Assembly: GCF_000801105.2 (NCBI RefSeq)
Contig: NC_079512.1
Coordinates: forward strand, 33,187,848-33,251,847
Length of the DNA: 64,000 bases
Source: Raphanus sativus
Lineage: Eukaryota > Streptophyta > Magnoliopsida > Brassicales > Brassicaceae
Reading direction: 5' to 3'
A program made the translations under genes and the position numbers. Every line of letters begins with the position of its first letter. The first letter of the stretch is position 1. A model generated the notes under the pieces. That model was not told the DNA's origin. It saw only the letters and a list, made by a program, of their open reading frames with translations, and did no database searches. Below are positions 49,657 through 60,925 of the stretch, piece by piece.

Positions 49657-50348
49657 GCAGAGGAGGAGGGGGGAAAGCGAGGGAGGGGGGAAACACTGAG
49701 CTGCACAGAACCTGTAGGAGAACCGAGTTGTGAAGAGTCTTATCAATAAAAAATCAGATAAGACTTTTCAAAAATTACTAAAGGCTGTGAAGCAAAAAAA
49801 AGCAGATTTTCTCTAGTTAGGTTCTGTGTGTGTTTCAGACGACGATGATGACGACTACAAGAAGAAAAATAACCAGTGTCTCTGCTTCTTCTGTTGTAAA
49901 ACTAACTGTTAAAAGACACCAGAAACGAATACAAGAAAAAAAAATAAAAAAGGAGAAGAAAGGCTCTCAACACCCACTTCGAATTTATGATCACACACGT
50001 TCTGAACAACTTTTATTCTTTTTTTTGGTCTTTTCATTATTGTTACTATGAAAAAGGGGAAATCACTTTTTGAATCCTTTTTGTGTATTTGTTTGATTTG
50101 TAAATGCAAAATATGATTTGACGTACTTGCTTGCATTCATTAGATTCTTGCATGTACTTTGGCTTAATTTCTCAGGTCATAAGAGTTCAAATCAAACTAG
50201 AAAGTTCATTGTTTTCTATGCTCAAATATAATGTGACTTGTATTTGGTAACCAAAATCGTGGATTGTTTTACATAATGATTTCATAATCTGTACTATTAC
50301 ATTACAAAACATTATTGAACAATTAAACTGATTTGATTACAGACAAGT
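49657..50348. other. Convergent 3' regions
   Basis: Holds the 3' UTR of the kinase and, on the other strand, the 3' UTR of the gene at 50349. ORFs at 49830 and 49909 lie in A-rich and purine-rich UTR sequence and are not credible genes. Confidence 0.55.
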
Positions 50349-51098
50349 TCAAAAGAAACTTGTTCTTCTTCTTCTACTTCCACCACTTCTCAAGGTTTTA
50401 GTAGAGGCTTTAGACACCAAGTAGCCCACACCTAAACACATAACCCAAATCCCCAAATCAACCGCCCATCCCATTCCTTCAGCATCTGACTCCATCTCAG
50501 CCGTCCACTCCACCGACTCCCACTCTCCCTCTCCGTCACCGCCATCGCACGTGCAAAGACACACGCCCTCGTCTAACTCCCTCCCTTCCTCTCTCTCCTC
50601 AGGTATCTCCTCCAAACACTCAAACTGCTTCCCCTTCCTCCTCCTTCTATGTTTCCTCGCCATCGTCGACGTCGCCACGTGTCCCTCCGCCGCTACGACA
50701 ACCTCGGCGGCTCCTTCTTCCATCTCACACTCGCACTCGATCTTCCACTCGTCTCCACCTTCCTCTTTTCTGAAAATGCCTTTCACGACTCTCTCCTCGC
50801 TCATGTACACCTCGAAACGGATCCCTTCCCAGACCCGGACCCGCTCTCTGCACCCGTATATCGCCTCTCCTCCCTTGACCACCCTGTGCAGCGTCACGAA
50901 GGCTGGGGAGTCGGGTCGGATCTTGGACCCGTCGAGCTCGAAAGCAGCTTCGTTGATCCGCGGTGGGTAGAGAAGTGTGAGAGAGTCGGGTAAGAAGAAC
51001 TCTCCGGTGGTCGGTAAACCAGTGAACCGGACGTAGAAAGCTTTGACCTTTAAGCTCTCTTTCTCAACGTACCGATCGAAATCCGTCGACCTACACAT
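50349..51098 (-). CDS. Unknown tail-anchored-type protein, hypoxia-gene ortholog (AT4G24110-like)
   Basis: A single exon gives 249 aa. It starts MCRSTDFDRYVEKESLKVKA. The first half is a folded-looking domain with the phrases FYVRFTGLPTTGEFFLP and LTLLYPPRINEAAFELDG. The middle is Glu-rich and acidic, with a basic patch ARKHRRRRKGK. Near the C terminus a single hydrophobic segment (LGIWVMCLGVGYLVSKA) is followed by a short Arg/Ser tail (GGSRRRRTSFF), as in tail-anchored membrane proteins. From memory, the Arabidopsis ortholog is among the core genes induced by low oxygen and is sometimes mislabelled a glutamate dehydrogenase; no dehydrogenase motif is present. GC content is clearly higher than its flanks. 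A near-match to the hypoxia promoter element lies at 51423-51432. Confidence 0.85.
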   Translation of the reverse strand: MCRSTDFDRYVEKESLKVKAFYVRFTGLPTTGEFFLPDSLTLLYPPRINEAAFELDGSKIRPDSPAFVTLHRVVKGGEAIYGCRERVRVWEGIRFEVYMSEERVVKGIFRKEEGGDEWKIECECEMEEGAAEVVVAAEGHVATSTMARKHRRRRKGKQFECLEEIPEEREEGRELDEGVCLCTCDGGDGEGEWESVEWTAEMESDAEGMGWAVDLGIWVMCLGVGYLVSKASTKTLRSGGSRRRRTSFF

Positions 51099-54000
51099 TT
51101 TTTCTCTTTATGGGTTCTTCGAAAAATCTTTCCTTTTTTTGTTTTTTTTTGTTTCCTCTGTTACTTTGAATCGCAAAAACACATGAAAGGATGGGCCTTT
51201 TAAGAGGTGAAACATGTAAGAGAGAAAAAGAGGCATCTTGCGACTTCTGTTTTGTTTAGATTCTAGGGGTGGACTGGGGTGGCTAGCACGCGGTTTAGCT
51301 GCTGATGTGGACAAAATACTTTTTTGTTGTTTTTTGGTTTTGTTTCGAGTTTTAGGGTCAATCATCAGGGTTGCATGATTTGGGATCGTCTAAAATATCA
51401 ACACCGAAGCAGTTTTGGCCTGGACGTGGTTTCTCTCTCGAGTTGCACAATTTGTTTTCAGACAATGGTTTTGTCTTCTATTCCACTGTCTACGCTTGTC
51501 TTCTTCCTACATGTCCTTTTCTCGTTTGGTTCGATTCGGAGATATTTATAAACCGGACTATAACCGAGAGTCTCCAGCTAATTGCTTGTTAATTTTTTGA
51601 TCATAGCTCATAGGTGATAATTAAGATATGACGCTATGGCTTATAAACTTAACAAATGTAATTATATAATACATTTAGTCAAAGAATTACATCATACATT
51701 TAGTCGGAGAATTACGTAATACATTACATGAACGTATGTTGACTTTTTGTTTGTTGAGAGATATTTTTTTAAGTTATAAAGACATGATTGAGGTCCACAG
51801 ATTCAGCCGCTGGTTTTGGTCCTCTTCTGGGTTCTCTTTTCGATCCACGATTCTTTTGTGTTAAATGCGAAATTGCTTCTTTTTTAATATATGTAAATAT
51901 AAAATCATAAAATAATATAAGGTTGTCTTTAATGGGCCGGGCTTTTACGATTTAAGATTTGGTTCGTTAGTGGACGGTTCAAGTTATGGTTGTTGTTGTC
52001 TTCTATTTCGATTCGTTTTTATTGCCCAGATTCGGGTAGTGAACCAACTAGAGATATCCACAGATGGCAGGCAGGTAATGCAAACCGAACAGCCCATCTA
52101 TATACACAAAACAAGACAAACATTTATTTTATAGTTTAGTATAGAAAAAGACCATGACCACATTCTATATCCGATTATTCCTTTTTAGTCTGTTCTCTAC
52201 GATTAAACCAAAATCAATTAGGCCAAACCAAAACAAACAAACAAAAGACAGCTATGAATATCAATAAACCTACTCTGATCATCTTTAAATGCATGTGTAT
52301 TTTGTTAGGAAACCAAACATGTCATGAACTAAAAAAAAAAAGAAACATGTCATGAACTAAAAAAAAGAAAAAACATGTCATGAACTAACGCCAAAACCAG
52401 TTAACAATGATGATATTCAGTTTCAGTTGGATTTTTTTTTTTTGTAAACTATTCATCAGTTCAGTTGGATTTTTTTACAGTTTAGTTGGCTGTATATTTT
52501 TATACAAAGAGTAAACCAAAACTTAAGCAAAACAGGTTGGTATCTCATACGGCACAAATCAATACACTATCGGATTAAAATATTCGTTTTTATGATTTTT
52601 ATTAGCTTTCATAGTGTTTTCTGTTATGGCACACTATACGAAGTAGATATGTCATAGTTTCGTCTTATTTTAAAATTTGTAGGATTTGACCAAAAAAAAA
52701 CACCACAAAAGTCCGACACATAATCCAAAAACAGGTTGGTATCTCATATATATGACACACTATATATCTAAAACATTAGGTTTTGTGATTTTAATTAGTT
52801 TTCATATGGTTTTTTATAATCATGTGTTTCGTTTTATTTTCTTATAGCATTATAGGACTTAAACACCGACTAAAGTTCCGACACATGAACTTGAAATTTG
52901 TTTACTTAAAAGAAGAACCCATTAGCTACTAGAAACTAGATGCATGTGACTGATATTTTAAGCTCAGTTTTGGATTGATAGTTATATACTATTAATCTTG
53001 GGTAACATGGGCATGTAAGTATGTAAGAACATATTGCTTTCTCACTCTATTATTTTTTTTCAAGTAGTCAAGATAAATAATAAAAGGTAGCCTTTTCAAC
53101 GAACAAAAACTTAGGGTAACATGGCAATGAAAGTAAAGAAGCTACATGGAAAAGGAAACAGACTTTTAGGAAAGGGTCTAAAATGTAATTGTCGCAGTTT
53201 GGGGTCAATGTGGGGTTGTATGAGGATAAGTTGTGACTTTAAGAGTGAATGAGATTCTCTTTCAAATGAATGGTGTCAAGGAGTAGTATTCGTTTCTTCT
53301 CGTCTCCATCCACCTATCAATATCCCCACTCTATAATGTTTTTGGTTTTTTCCTCAAATTTCTTTGATAATACTCCGCGAATCTAATCCCTAGTTCCCTA
53401 CTAGGCCTAATAATCGACCCTCTATGTAATGCACACTAATAGGAAAGTTAGATTAGAAAGCAACATGTTCGTTGAAAAGTTTAAAAGTGTTTTTACTTTC
53501 AACTTTGTACCTACTATTACATTTTAGTTCCTAAGTTTATTATATTTTTTTTTAGCAAAAGATTAGGTTTAGTTATCTAATGAAATCTAAATCGTAATTC
53601 TTAAGTATTTTTCTAACGTTAATACATGTAATTAGTGAGATCGATACTGTAACATAATTTGTAGTGACCTGAATTTCATACTTAAAACCTTTTATAGATT
53701 AACATTAACTATGTACGTCATTATAGTGGTTAAAAATACAAAAGCAGAATTCACACTTCCGAAGCTGGGGTCTATGTATGGAGAAAGAAGATGGATTGCG
53801 TAGAATATTAATTGAGAAAAAGGATTGCGTAGAAAGGGAAACAAGAAGAACAAGAAAGTGCGTTGTCTTTGTGGTAATACGTGCGCCACGCTCATTTAGA
53901 ATCTAACTACTTTCATCGTATTCACATCTATACACGAATATAGCATCTATAATATATATGTATTTCCCTATTGATTATTGGGTTTTCTTGATTATTCTGC

Positions 54001-54149
54001 AATTCAGGGTTTTGGATATTCATGTGATCATCATGATCATTAAATTATATAACTCTCATAAACAAATAGCAACTGTCGAATATGTTTTAAGGTTATTGAC
54101 ATATGAAGTTAGATTTAGCAAAGAAAAAAAAGACATATGAAGTTAGTTA
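51099..54149. promoter_or_regulatory. Upstream of the 50349 gene, and spacer
   Basis: No gene is supported. On the minus strand 51432-51423 reads AAACCACGTC, one base from the hypoxia-responsive promoter element, and overlaps an ACGT core. ACATGTCATGAACTA occurs three times between 52317 and 52387, separated by A-runs. A diverged tandem duplication of about 200 bp starts with AACAGGTTGGTATCTCATA at about 52531 and again at about 52730. Confidence 0.4.
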
Positions 54150-54831
54150 TTTTGTATGAGATGTCAAACAAAGTCCCACATTGGATATTAGACAAAGAAA
54201 AATCTAATATATAAAGAGATATCCAACTCTAACTAGTACGAGGCTTTTTGGGAAGAAACCAAAAAGTAAATCCATACGGGCTTACCTATTAGGGCCTAAA
54301 GTGGACAATATCGTACTAAAATCAGATAAAAATAGAGTTGGACATGAGATTTCACAAACCTAACAATTGGTATCAGAGCGGTTTGACGAAGAGATGCAAA
54401 AAGACCAAAATACCCTTTAAGTAAGAACGGATATAAGAAGAAAAAGAAGGTATGTTTGTAGAAATGTCAGAAGATCATAGAACCTGTGGTGTTGTGGGAC
54501 AAACACATTCTCAAAAGAACGAGATGTTAAGGAAGATATATTCTTAAAGGAAACCCTGCAATCCGCTAAAGTAAACACACAAGAGATGAGTTGTGGTCCT
54601 TAGTTTGAAGAGGAAAATGTGAGATATCAAACAAAGTCCCACATTAGATATTAGACAAAAGAAAGTCTAATATATAAAGAGATGTCAAATTCTAATTAGT
54701 ACGAGGTCTTTTGGGAATAAACCAAAAAGTAAATCCATGCGGGCTTACCTATTAGAACCTAAAACGGACAATATCTTACTAATCAGATAAAAATAGAATT
54801 GGACATGAGATTTCACAAACCCAACATTTTG
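54150..54831 (+). mobile_element. TRIM (terminal-repeat retrotransposon in miniature)
   Basis: Two direct repeats, 54155-54365 (211 bp) and 54618-54826 (209 bp), share GTCCCACATT and end TTTCACAAACCTAACA or TTTCACAAACCCAACA. The first is followed by a primer site TGGTATCAGAGC at 54368, complementary to initiator Met tRNA. The second is preceded by the purine tract GAAGAGGAAAA. The 5-bp target duplication TTTTG is at 54150-54154 and 54827-54831. The internal region of about 250 bp has no coding capacity. Total length is 672 bp without the duplication. This is a Katydid-like TRIM, by memory of its LTR start. Confidence 0.93.
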
Positions 54832-55836
54832 TATAGTTTACTCTAGTGTAAAACATCCTCGTGTTCGATAAAATATTCAGTTCTAAAAATAATTCTTTTG
54901 ATTGATCAAGTCATTAAGGTATTGAGTTTTTATAATTCCGTTACAGTTTATATTAACTCTGATTGTATATGAAATTGTTCTACATGTAAATTTTTTTTTT
55001 GTAAAGTAACAAATTAGGTGAAATAATTTATATTTTAATCACCGAAATAAACTCTTGATGGAAACCGACTAATAAGCATTGTTTGTTTAAGAACCACCAT
55101 TTTTCATCTAAATGGATTAACTTCCTCAATATTTTATTTGCGTATTGAATACTATTTGCATTACTCAAACAGTCAAACTAAAGCTCGGGTCGAAAGTTTT
55201 CACTATAAAGTCAAACATACCAATAATGGCTATCTTTGAAAATTTCAAATACAGTGGAAGTGGAAATTTTACACGTAATGATGTACGAGACATTTAATTA
55301 TTTTGATGTGATTGCTGAGTTTGTTTTTCAAACCTTTGATTAAAAAAGTAAATTCAAATCATTACACCCACACGAACCACACCTTTCATTTGTATAAATA
55401 AATTAAAAATATCAAAGATTCTTACAAAACAAGTGAAAATATCATTGAATGTCCTTTGGAACTAGATGCCAACAACAATCTACTTGGCCACTTGACTTGT
55501 GTACCAAATCTCTCCCAACTCTTTACCCCTTTTTTTTTATTCACACATTTTGCGTTTTCTACTTCTGCGTTTCATCACTTGATATTTTGACAGATTCATC
55601 TACGTTTGGACAATGCGCGTGTCCGACATGCGCACTTAAGAGGGTAGACGACATTTATCTTTCTTTTTATTCTATCAAACAAAAAAGCTTCATATATATA
55701 TACATATATATACATATATATATATATTCCTAAAATTTCTGGTATATATATATGTATCAAAGATAAACCAACCCTAAAAGAAATTTCATTTGCAAAGCTC
55801 AAATCTTTTTTTTCTTCTTCTTCAGTTCTTTCCATC
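54832..55836. promoter_or_regulatory. YSL1 upstream region
   Basis: AT-rich promoter with an (AT)n-rich microsatellite at about 55691-55753, 80-145 bases before the start codon, then a pyrimidine-rich TTTCTTCTTCTTC leader. No iron-responsive element was identified with confidence. Confidence 0.5.
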
Positions 55837-58334
55837 ATGGAAGTAGAGCAGAGAAGGATTATGAAGACAGAAGATGGAGAAGAAGAAGAAAACAATACTC
55901 AACTGTCACTACAAGAAGAATTACAAGAAACAGAGGAAGAGATGTCTGGGAGGACGACCGAACCATGGACGAAGCAAGTAACGGTGAGAGGAGTGTTAGT
56001 AAGCATAGTGATCGGAGTTGTGTTCAGTGTGATAGCTCAGAAACTAAACCTCACGACTGGGATTGTTCCAAATCTCAACAGCTCTGCAGCTTTACTGGCT
56101 TTTGTCTTCGTCCAAACATGGACCAAGATTCTCAAGAAATCAGGATTTGTCGCCAAGCCATTTACAAGACAAGAGAACACTATGATTCAGACATCTGCTG
56201 TTGCTTGTTACGGCATTGCCGTAGGAGGTTAAGAACATAAAACTCTTCTTCTTTTTCTTTTTTTCCTTAATAGTTTCCTTTTTCGTGGGAAACAAGGAAA
56301 TAACAATTTAAGGATATGTAAAACAGTTTAAAACATATTAAAGTTTATTAACCTTTATAAAAGTGCTATTGAGTTTGGTTGTTCTAAAAAAAACTTTTGG
56401 GCTGATGTTACTTTTGCTTTTAGGAGGATTTATATAATATAAAACCATCTTATGAATTTTGATTTAAAAGCTTAGTTTTATATTTTGAGTAGTAAAGTTT
56501 GTTTCATTTGTATGTTTTAAATCTTTTCAGGTGGATTTGCTTCATACCTTCTAGGGTTAAACCATAAAACATATGAGTTATCTGGTGCTAACATGGAAGG
56601 TAACTCTGAGAAGAGTGTGAAAGAACCAGGCCTAGGCTGGATGACTGCTTATCTCTTTGCCGTCTGTTTCATCGGTCTTTTTGTCTTAATCCCTCTCAGA
56701 AAGGTTATGATTATTGACCTCAAGTTAACATATCCAAGTGGTTTAGCTACTGCTGTGCTCATCAATGGCTTCCACACACAAGGAGATGCACAAGCCAAGT
56801 AAGCTATAGTCAGCCTGCTTTACAAGAAAATGATTCTTACATAAGTTTCCTAATCTTTAAATGGAATCAATGCAGGAAACAAGTGCGCGGTTTCATGAAA
56901 TACTTCTCATTTAGTTTCTTGTGGGGATTTTTCCAGTGGTTTTTCTCTGGCATAGAAGGTTGTGGATTTTCTCAGTTCCCAACCTTTGGCTTGAAAGCTT
57001 GGAAACAAACGTAAGCATCAATTATTCAGATTTAAAAAAAACCAAACATTTTCCTATATTTTATATAAGTTTTGAATCATGAAATTAAAATCTTCTTTTG
57101 CAGGTTCTTCTTTGATTTCAGCATGACATTTGTGGGAGCAGGAATGATATGTTCACATCTGGTTAACCTTTCTTTGCTTTTAGGAGCTATCCTCTCTTAT
57201 GGCTTAATGTGGCCTCTTCTTGATAAACTCAAAGGCTCTTGGTTTCCTGATAACCTAGACGAGCACAACATGAAGAGCATATACGGTTACAAAGTCTTCT
57301 TATCCGTAGCTCTGATCCTCGGAGACGGTCTCTACACTTTCGTTAAGATCCTATGTGTCACCATTATCAGTATCAACGCAAGAATGAAGAACAAACCTAA
57401 TGATCTTGATGACGTGGATGACAAGAAACAACGTAAATTTCTCAAGGAAGATGAGAATTTCGTCAGAGACAAGATCCCCATGTGGATCGGAGTCTGTGGA
57501 TATCTTACCTTCGCTACGGTCTCAACCGTTGTGGTTCCTCTGATATTTCCTCAGGTCAAATGGTATTACGTTATTGTAGCTTACATTTTCGCGCCATCTC
57601 TTGCTTTCTGTAACGCCTATGGCGCTGGACTTACAGACATCAACATGGCTTATAACTACGGGAAGATCGGTCTCTTCGTTCTCGCTGCCGTGACGGGGAA
57701 AGAGGACGGCGTCGTGGCCGGCCTAGCAGGATGTGGACTGATCAAGTCCGTTGTTTCGGTTGCTTGCGTCTTGATGCAAGATTTCAAGACGGCCCATTAC
57801 ACGATGACGTCACCCAAGGCTATGTTTGTCAGCCAGATGATCGGGACGATCGTCGGATGCATCGTGACGCCGTTAAGTTTCTTCTTGTTCTACAGAGCGT
57901 TCGACGTCGGAAACCCTAACGGAGAGTTCAAGGCTCCTTACGCTTTGATTTACAGAAACATGGCGATACTTGGGGTGCAAGGCTTCTCTGCTCTGCCTCT
58001 TCACTGTCTCCAGATGTGTTACGGGTTTTTCGGGTTTGCGGTTCTGGTCAACGTCGTCAGGGATCTTACTCCGGCGAAGGTGGGGAGGTTCATGCCGCTT
58101 CCGACGGCGATGGCGGTTCCGTTTCTGGTCGGAGCTTATTTCGCTATTGACATGTGTGTTGGGACTGCGATTGTGTTTGTTTGGGAGAAGATGAATAGGA
58201 AGAAAGCAGAGTTTATGGTTCCGGCGGTTGCCTCGGGGCTGATTTGCGGAGAAGGGCTTTGGACTTTACCGGCGGCGATACTTGCACTCGCCGGAGTAAA
58301 ACCTCCAATATGTATGAAGTTTTTAGCTTCATAG
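55837..58334 (+). CDS. YSL1: Metal-nicotianamine transporter YSL1 (OPT family)
   Basis: Four exons, 55837-56227, 56531-56798, 56876-57010 and 57104-58334, give 674 aa against 673 in Arabidopsis YSL1 (AT4G24120). It is a multi-pass plasma-membrane transporter of the oligopeptide/YSL family that moves iron(II)- and other metal-nicotianamine complexes from xylem parenchyma and into seeds. Seen in sequence: an acidic cytosolic N terminus rich in Glu, WTKQVTVRG before the first membrane helix, [38 protein letters not shown], and the long hydrophilic loop ([19 protein letters not shown]). Further on are [20 protein letters not shown] and the conserved C terminus [10 protein letters not shown]. The first ATG matches Arabidopsis and is followed by [10 protein letters not shown]. 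All junctions keep frame and no damage is seen. Confidence 0.97.
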
Positions 58335-58666
58335 GATCAGTCAAAGAGAGAAAAAAGTCTTTATGAAGTTAGAAGACGTCAAGGATATTGTAGCCATCAT
58401 ATTCTTAGAATAATAAGAAGATTTGTGAACACAAACATCTCTTTTCTTTTTCTCTGTAGGAACTACCGACTTAAAAATTAAAATATATTTACATGGGATC
58501 GCGATTAATCAAAACAAGTTTTTTTCAACTGATCTTAGCACTCGTTATCCTCTGTGCATAGTATACTGGGCTCACTGAAACACTTAGGGGATTGGCCCAA
58601 ACATTGGTCTTGAAGTTCCGTTAGAGGCAATTTGTCATATTTCAAGTTTCAACTGTCCATGTCACA
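58335..58666. other. YSL1 3' flank
   Basis: 3' UTR and short spacer up to the Helitron insertion site. Nothing else is seen. Confidence 0.5.
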
Positions 58667-58879
58667 TCTATCTATATACTAGTGTTTCTTCCCGTGCTAT
58701 GCACGGGCCAAAAATTCTTTATATTTCATTAGAAGTGTAAATTACAATAAATTAGTAATCCCTTAAATATATATTTAATTATGGATAATGTTGAAGTAAA
58801 TCTGTTGAAACTAATTTACAGAATATCTAAAATTGTTTTGAAAATAGATATGTTGATATCTTTAATCTGGATTACATGA

Positions 58880-59235
58880 ACAGACCTGCACTTGTTGTTC
58901 AAGCAATTCATATGCAGATTTATGGATGAGTTGTACGACTTCTCTATCAAATAATGTAAAAGATGTACTTCCAATATGATTAGTTACTTTGACTTGCACT
59001 TTGTACCTGATGTACATATAATTGATTTACATAAACGTAACCAATATTATAAGAGTGAAGTAAAATGAAAATTTGTTGGTTTCATTCTTGTCGCAAGTAT
59101 CGCATGAATATTTGTTGGCCTCAAGTTCCTCAGTCACTGGGTTGAAATAGGTTGTAGCTGTTGCAAAACAGCCATTGCATCCAACATACCACCAAAGACG
59201 TTCCCTTTTAAATGCTAAGATAGATGCAAAAGTAA
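58880..59235 (-). pseudogene. RPA1-like (replication protein A large subunit) fragment
   Basis: On the minus strand, about 59231-59060 encodes a zinc-finger segment: RERLWWYVGCNGCF, then about 25 residues later YSCDTCDKN, a CX2C...CX2C pair as in the C-terminal domain of RPA70. A GT/AG-bounded intron appears to follow. The next exon (about 59013-58885) reads RYKVQVKVTNHIGSTSF and LFDREVVQLIHKSA, matching the OB-fold that follows the finger. The N-terminal DNA-binding domains are absent. RPA1-like genes are frequent passengers of plant Helitrons. This one is truncated and not expected to function. Confidence 0.8.
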
Positions 59236-59784
59236 CACAAATGCTTTCCTAAGGATAAAAAAAATAATTCAAGATGACTGAAGAGTGTATAGTATTGTAT
59301 AAAATAAATATTATTACCTCTATAGTTGATGTTAAAACTTGAATGAGAAAAATTAGGATATTTTTTGTTTATATTTAGACTCCATAAAAAATGGAGATAG
59401 CAAAAAAATAATCAAAACAACTATGTTTTTTGTAAAAAGAAAACTGTCGTATCGTGTATAATTAATTGTCCTCTTGTTATAATTCTTTTTTGTGTCAGTT
59501 AGGATCGTAGAAGTTGCATTTGTTTTTTGTATTTTACAGTTTTAAAATAAAAGAATTTCCACATTCAATTTCTGATTCGCAAGGCGACTTGCGCTTTAGT
59601 ATATAGAGATAATAGCAAACTACTCTTTGTTTTCCTATGACATCATCTTTTTTTTATAGGAAAATAAAAATTGCATCCAACAGTTGAGTTTTGTCGCTGC
59701 ACTTAATCTGACGGACATGGTTTTTCTTTAATCACTAAGTCTGACGTCATCCAACTGTTTTAATAAATGTTCCTCTTCTCTGAT

Positions 59785-59860
59785 CGACGCACCCTTTTAC
59801 GGTGTCTTTTGATAACAGAACGACGCATCTTTTCTACGGTGACCTCTTTTGATAACGGAA
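59785..59860. repeat. Short tandem duplication in the Helitron
   Basis: Two adjacent copies of about 36 and 40 bases, both starting CGACGCA and ending TCTTTTGATAACxGAA. Confidence 0.75.
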
Positions 59861-59899
59861 GGATACACCTTTTAAACTGATTAATATATTGATGTGGTG

Positions 59900-60180
59900 G
59901 TTTGAGTTGTTGTGTGTTGTTCTCTGAGAAAGCTTAATTTAATTTCTAAGCCACCACCGCCATCGCTGTTTACGACGAGAAACCAACATTATAAAATTGA
60001 TCAGAGAGAAAAGCAAGAAGAAGAAGAAGAAAGTTTTGGCGCTGATGATGCTGCCATCAATGGAACTGAAGAGCAAAGTCGAGAAAATAAGATATCGAGC
60101 ATAGATCATGTCGTCTGATATCGTCTCTTAAAGCTTTGCTGTTTTAGGATCGAAAGGCTACCAGAGCATATGTATGTCTT
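59900..60180 (+). other. Possible captured exon or UTR of unknown origin
   Basis: A less AT-rich patch in the Helitron with a purine-rich GAAGAAGAAGAAG run resembles plant 5' UTR or exon sequence. The 68-codon frame at 59912-60118 shows no family I recognise. Confidence 0.25.
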
Positions 60181-60605
60181 TCTCTAATCACATTCCTTTC
60201 TTACCTATGAAAATCTGTATTTTTAAATGAATTTTAAATTGAACTCCCGTAATTGATACTGCATTAGTAATTCTGTTATAACTACTAGATGTAGATATGT
60301 GTTTGATTTGACGAAAATTTCCAAACGCAGAGATGTGATGTTCATAGGTGTCAGTGAATAGATTGCAGGGATGGTTGATGTATGCAAAGGAGAAGGCGGT
60401 TAACTGGTTCAAATTAATTATCATTCCTTATTTAACATATTGTCTTTTTTATCTTTTGCATGTTCTTAACTTTGGTTACATGTTATTTGTCTGATTAGGC
60501 TTGTTCTATATCAATGGCAAGAGAATGAAGATGTCTATGAACATTTATACGCTGTAGTCTGAGTAGGCTTTCTTCTTGTGAATGTGCTTGTATAATTGTA
60601 TTGCA

Positions 60606-60925
60606 GATTCAGCATCATCCCTGGGACAGTGCTGACTATCCTTGCTGGTAGTTCACGGTTCACGGGCAAGATAGTTAAATTTTTTTAACCAACTTCCCTC
60701 TGTTTTTCTTTCTCTGACTGATGAGTTTTTCTGATTTTGCCACCTTCTATTATCCATCTTAACCATTCACTACTTGCGCCAGCTGATATGTTTCTATTTT
60801 GTAATTGGCCCATCAATATCAATGGTTGGCACGTCCTGAATATCTCTGATGTTAGCCTCGATAAATTTGATGATAAGCATTTTGGAAAGGTAGCAGAGAA
60901 GAAGAACAAGAAGGGAGAAGAATTT
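60606..60925 (+). pseudogene. Captured ribosomal protein L6 (eL6) fragment
   Basis: About 60610-60675 encodes SIIPGTVLTILAG and FTGKIV, matching the eL6 segment with PGTVLIILAG and its KGK turn. After a disrupted stretch, about 60808-60925 encodes [26 protein letters not shown] and [12 protein letters not shown], the eL6 segment before its lysine-rich tail. Stops and frame changes separate the two parts, so no full protein is possible. It lies inside the inner Helitron and was presumably captured from a host gene. Confidence 0.82.

Noticed and set aside
49830..50136. Two ORFs on opposite strands after the kinase
   Set aside because: They lie in A-rich 3' UTR sequence and consist of low-complexity Lys/Phe runs.
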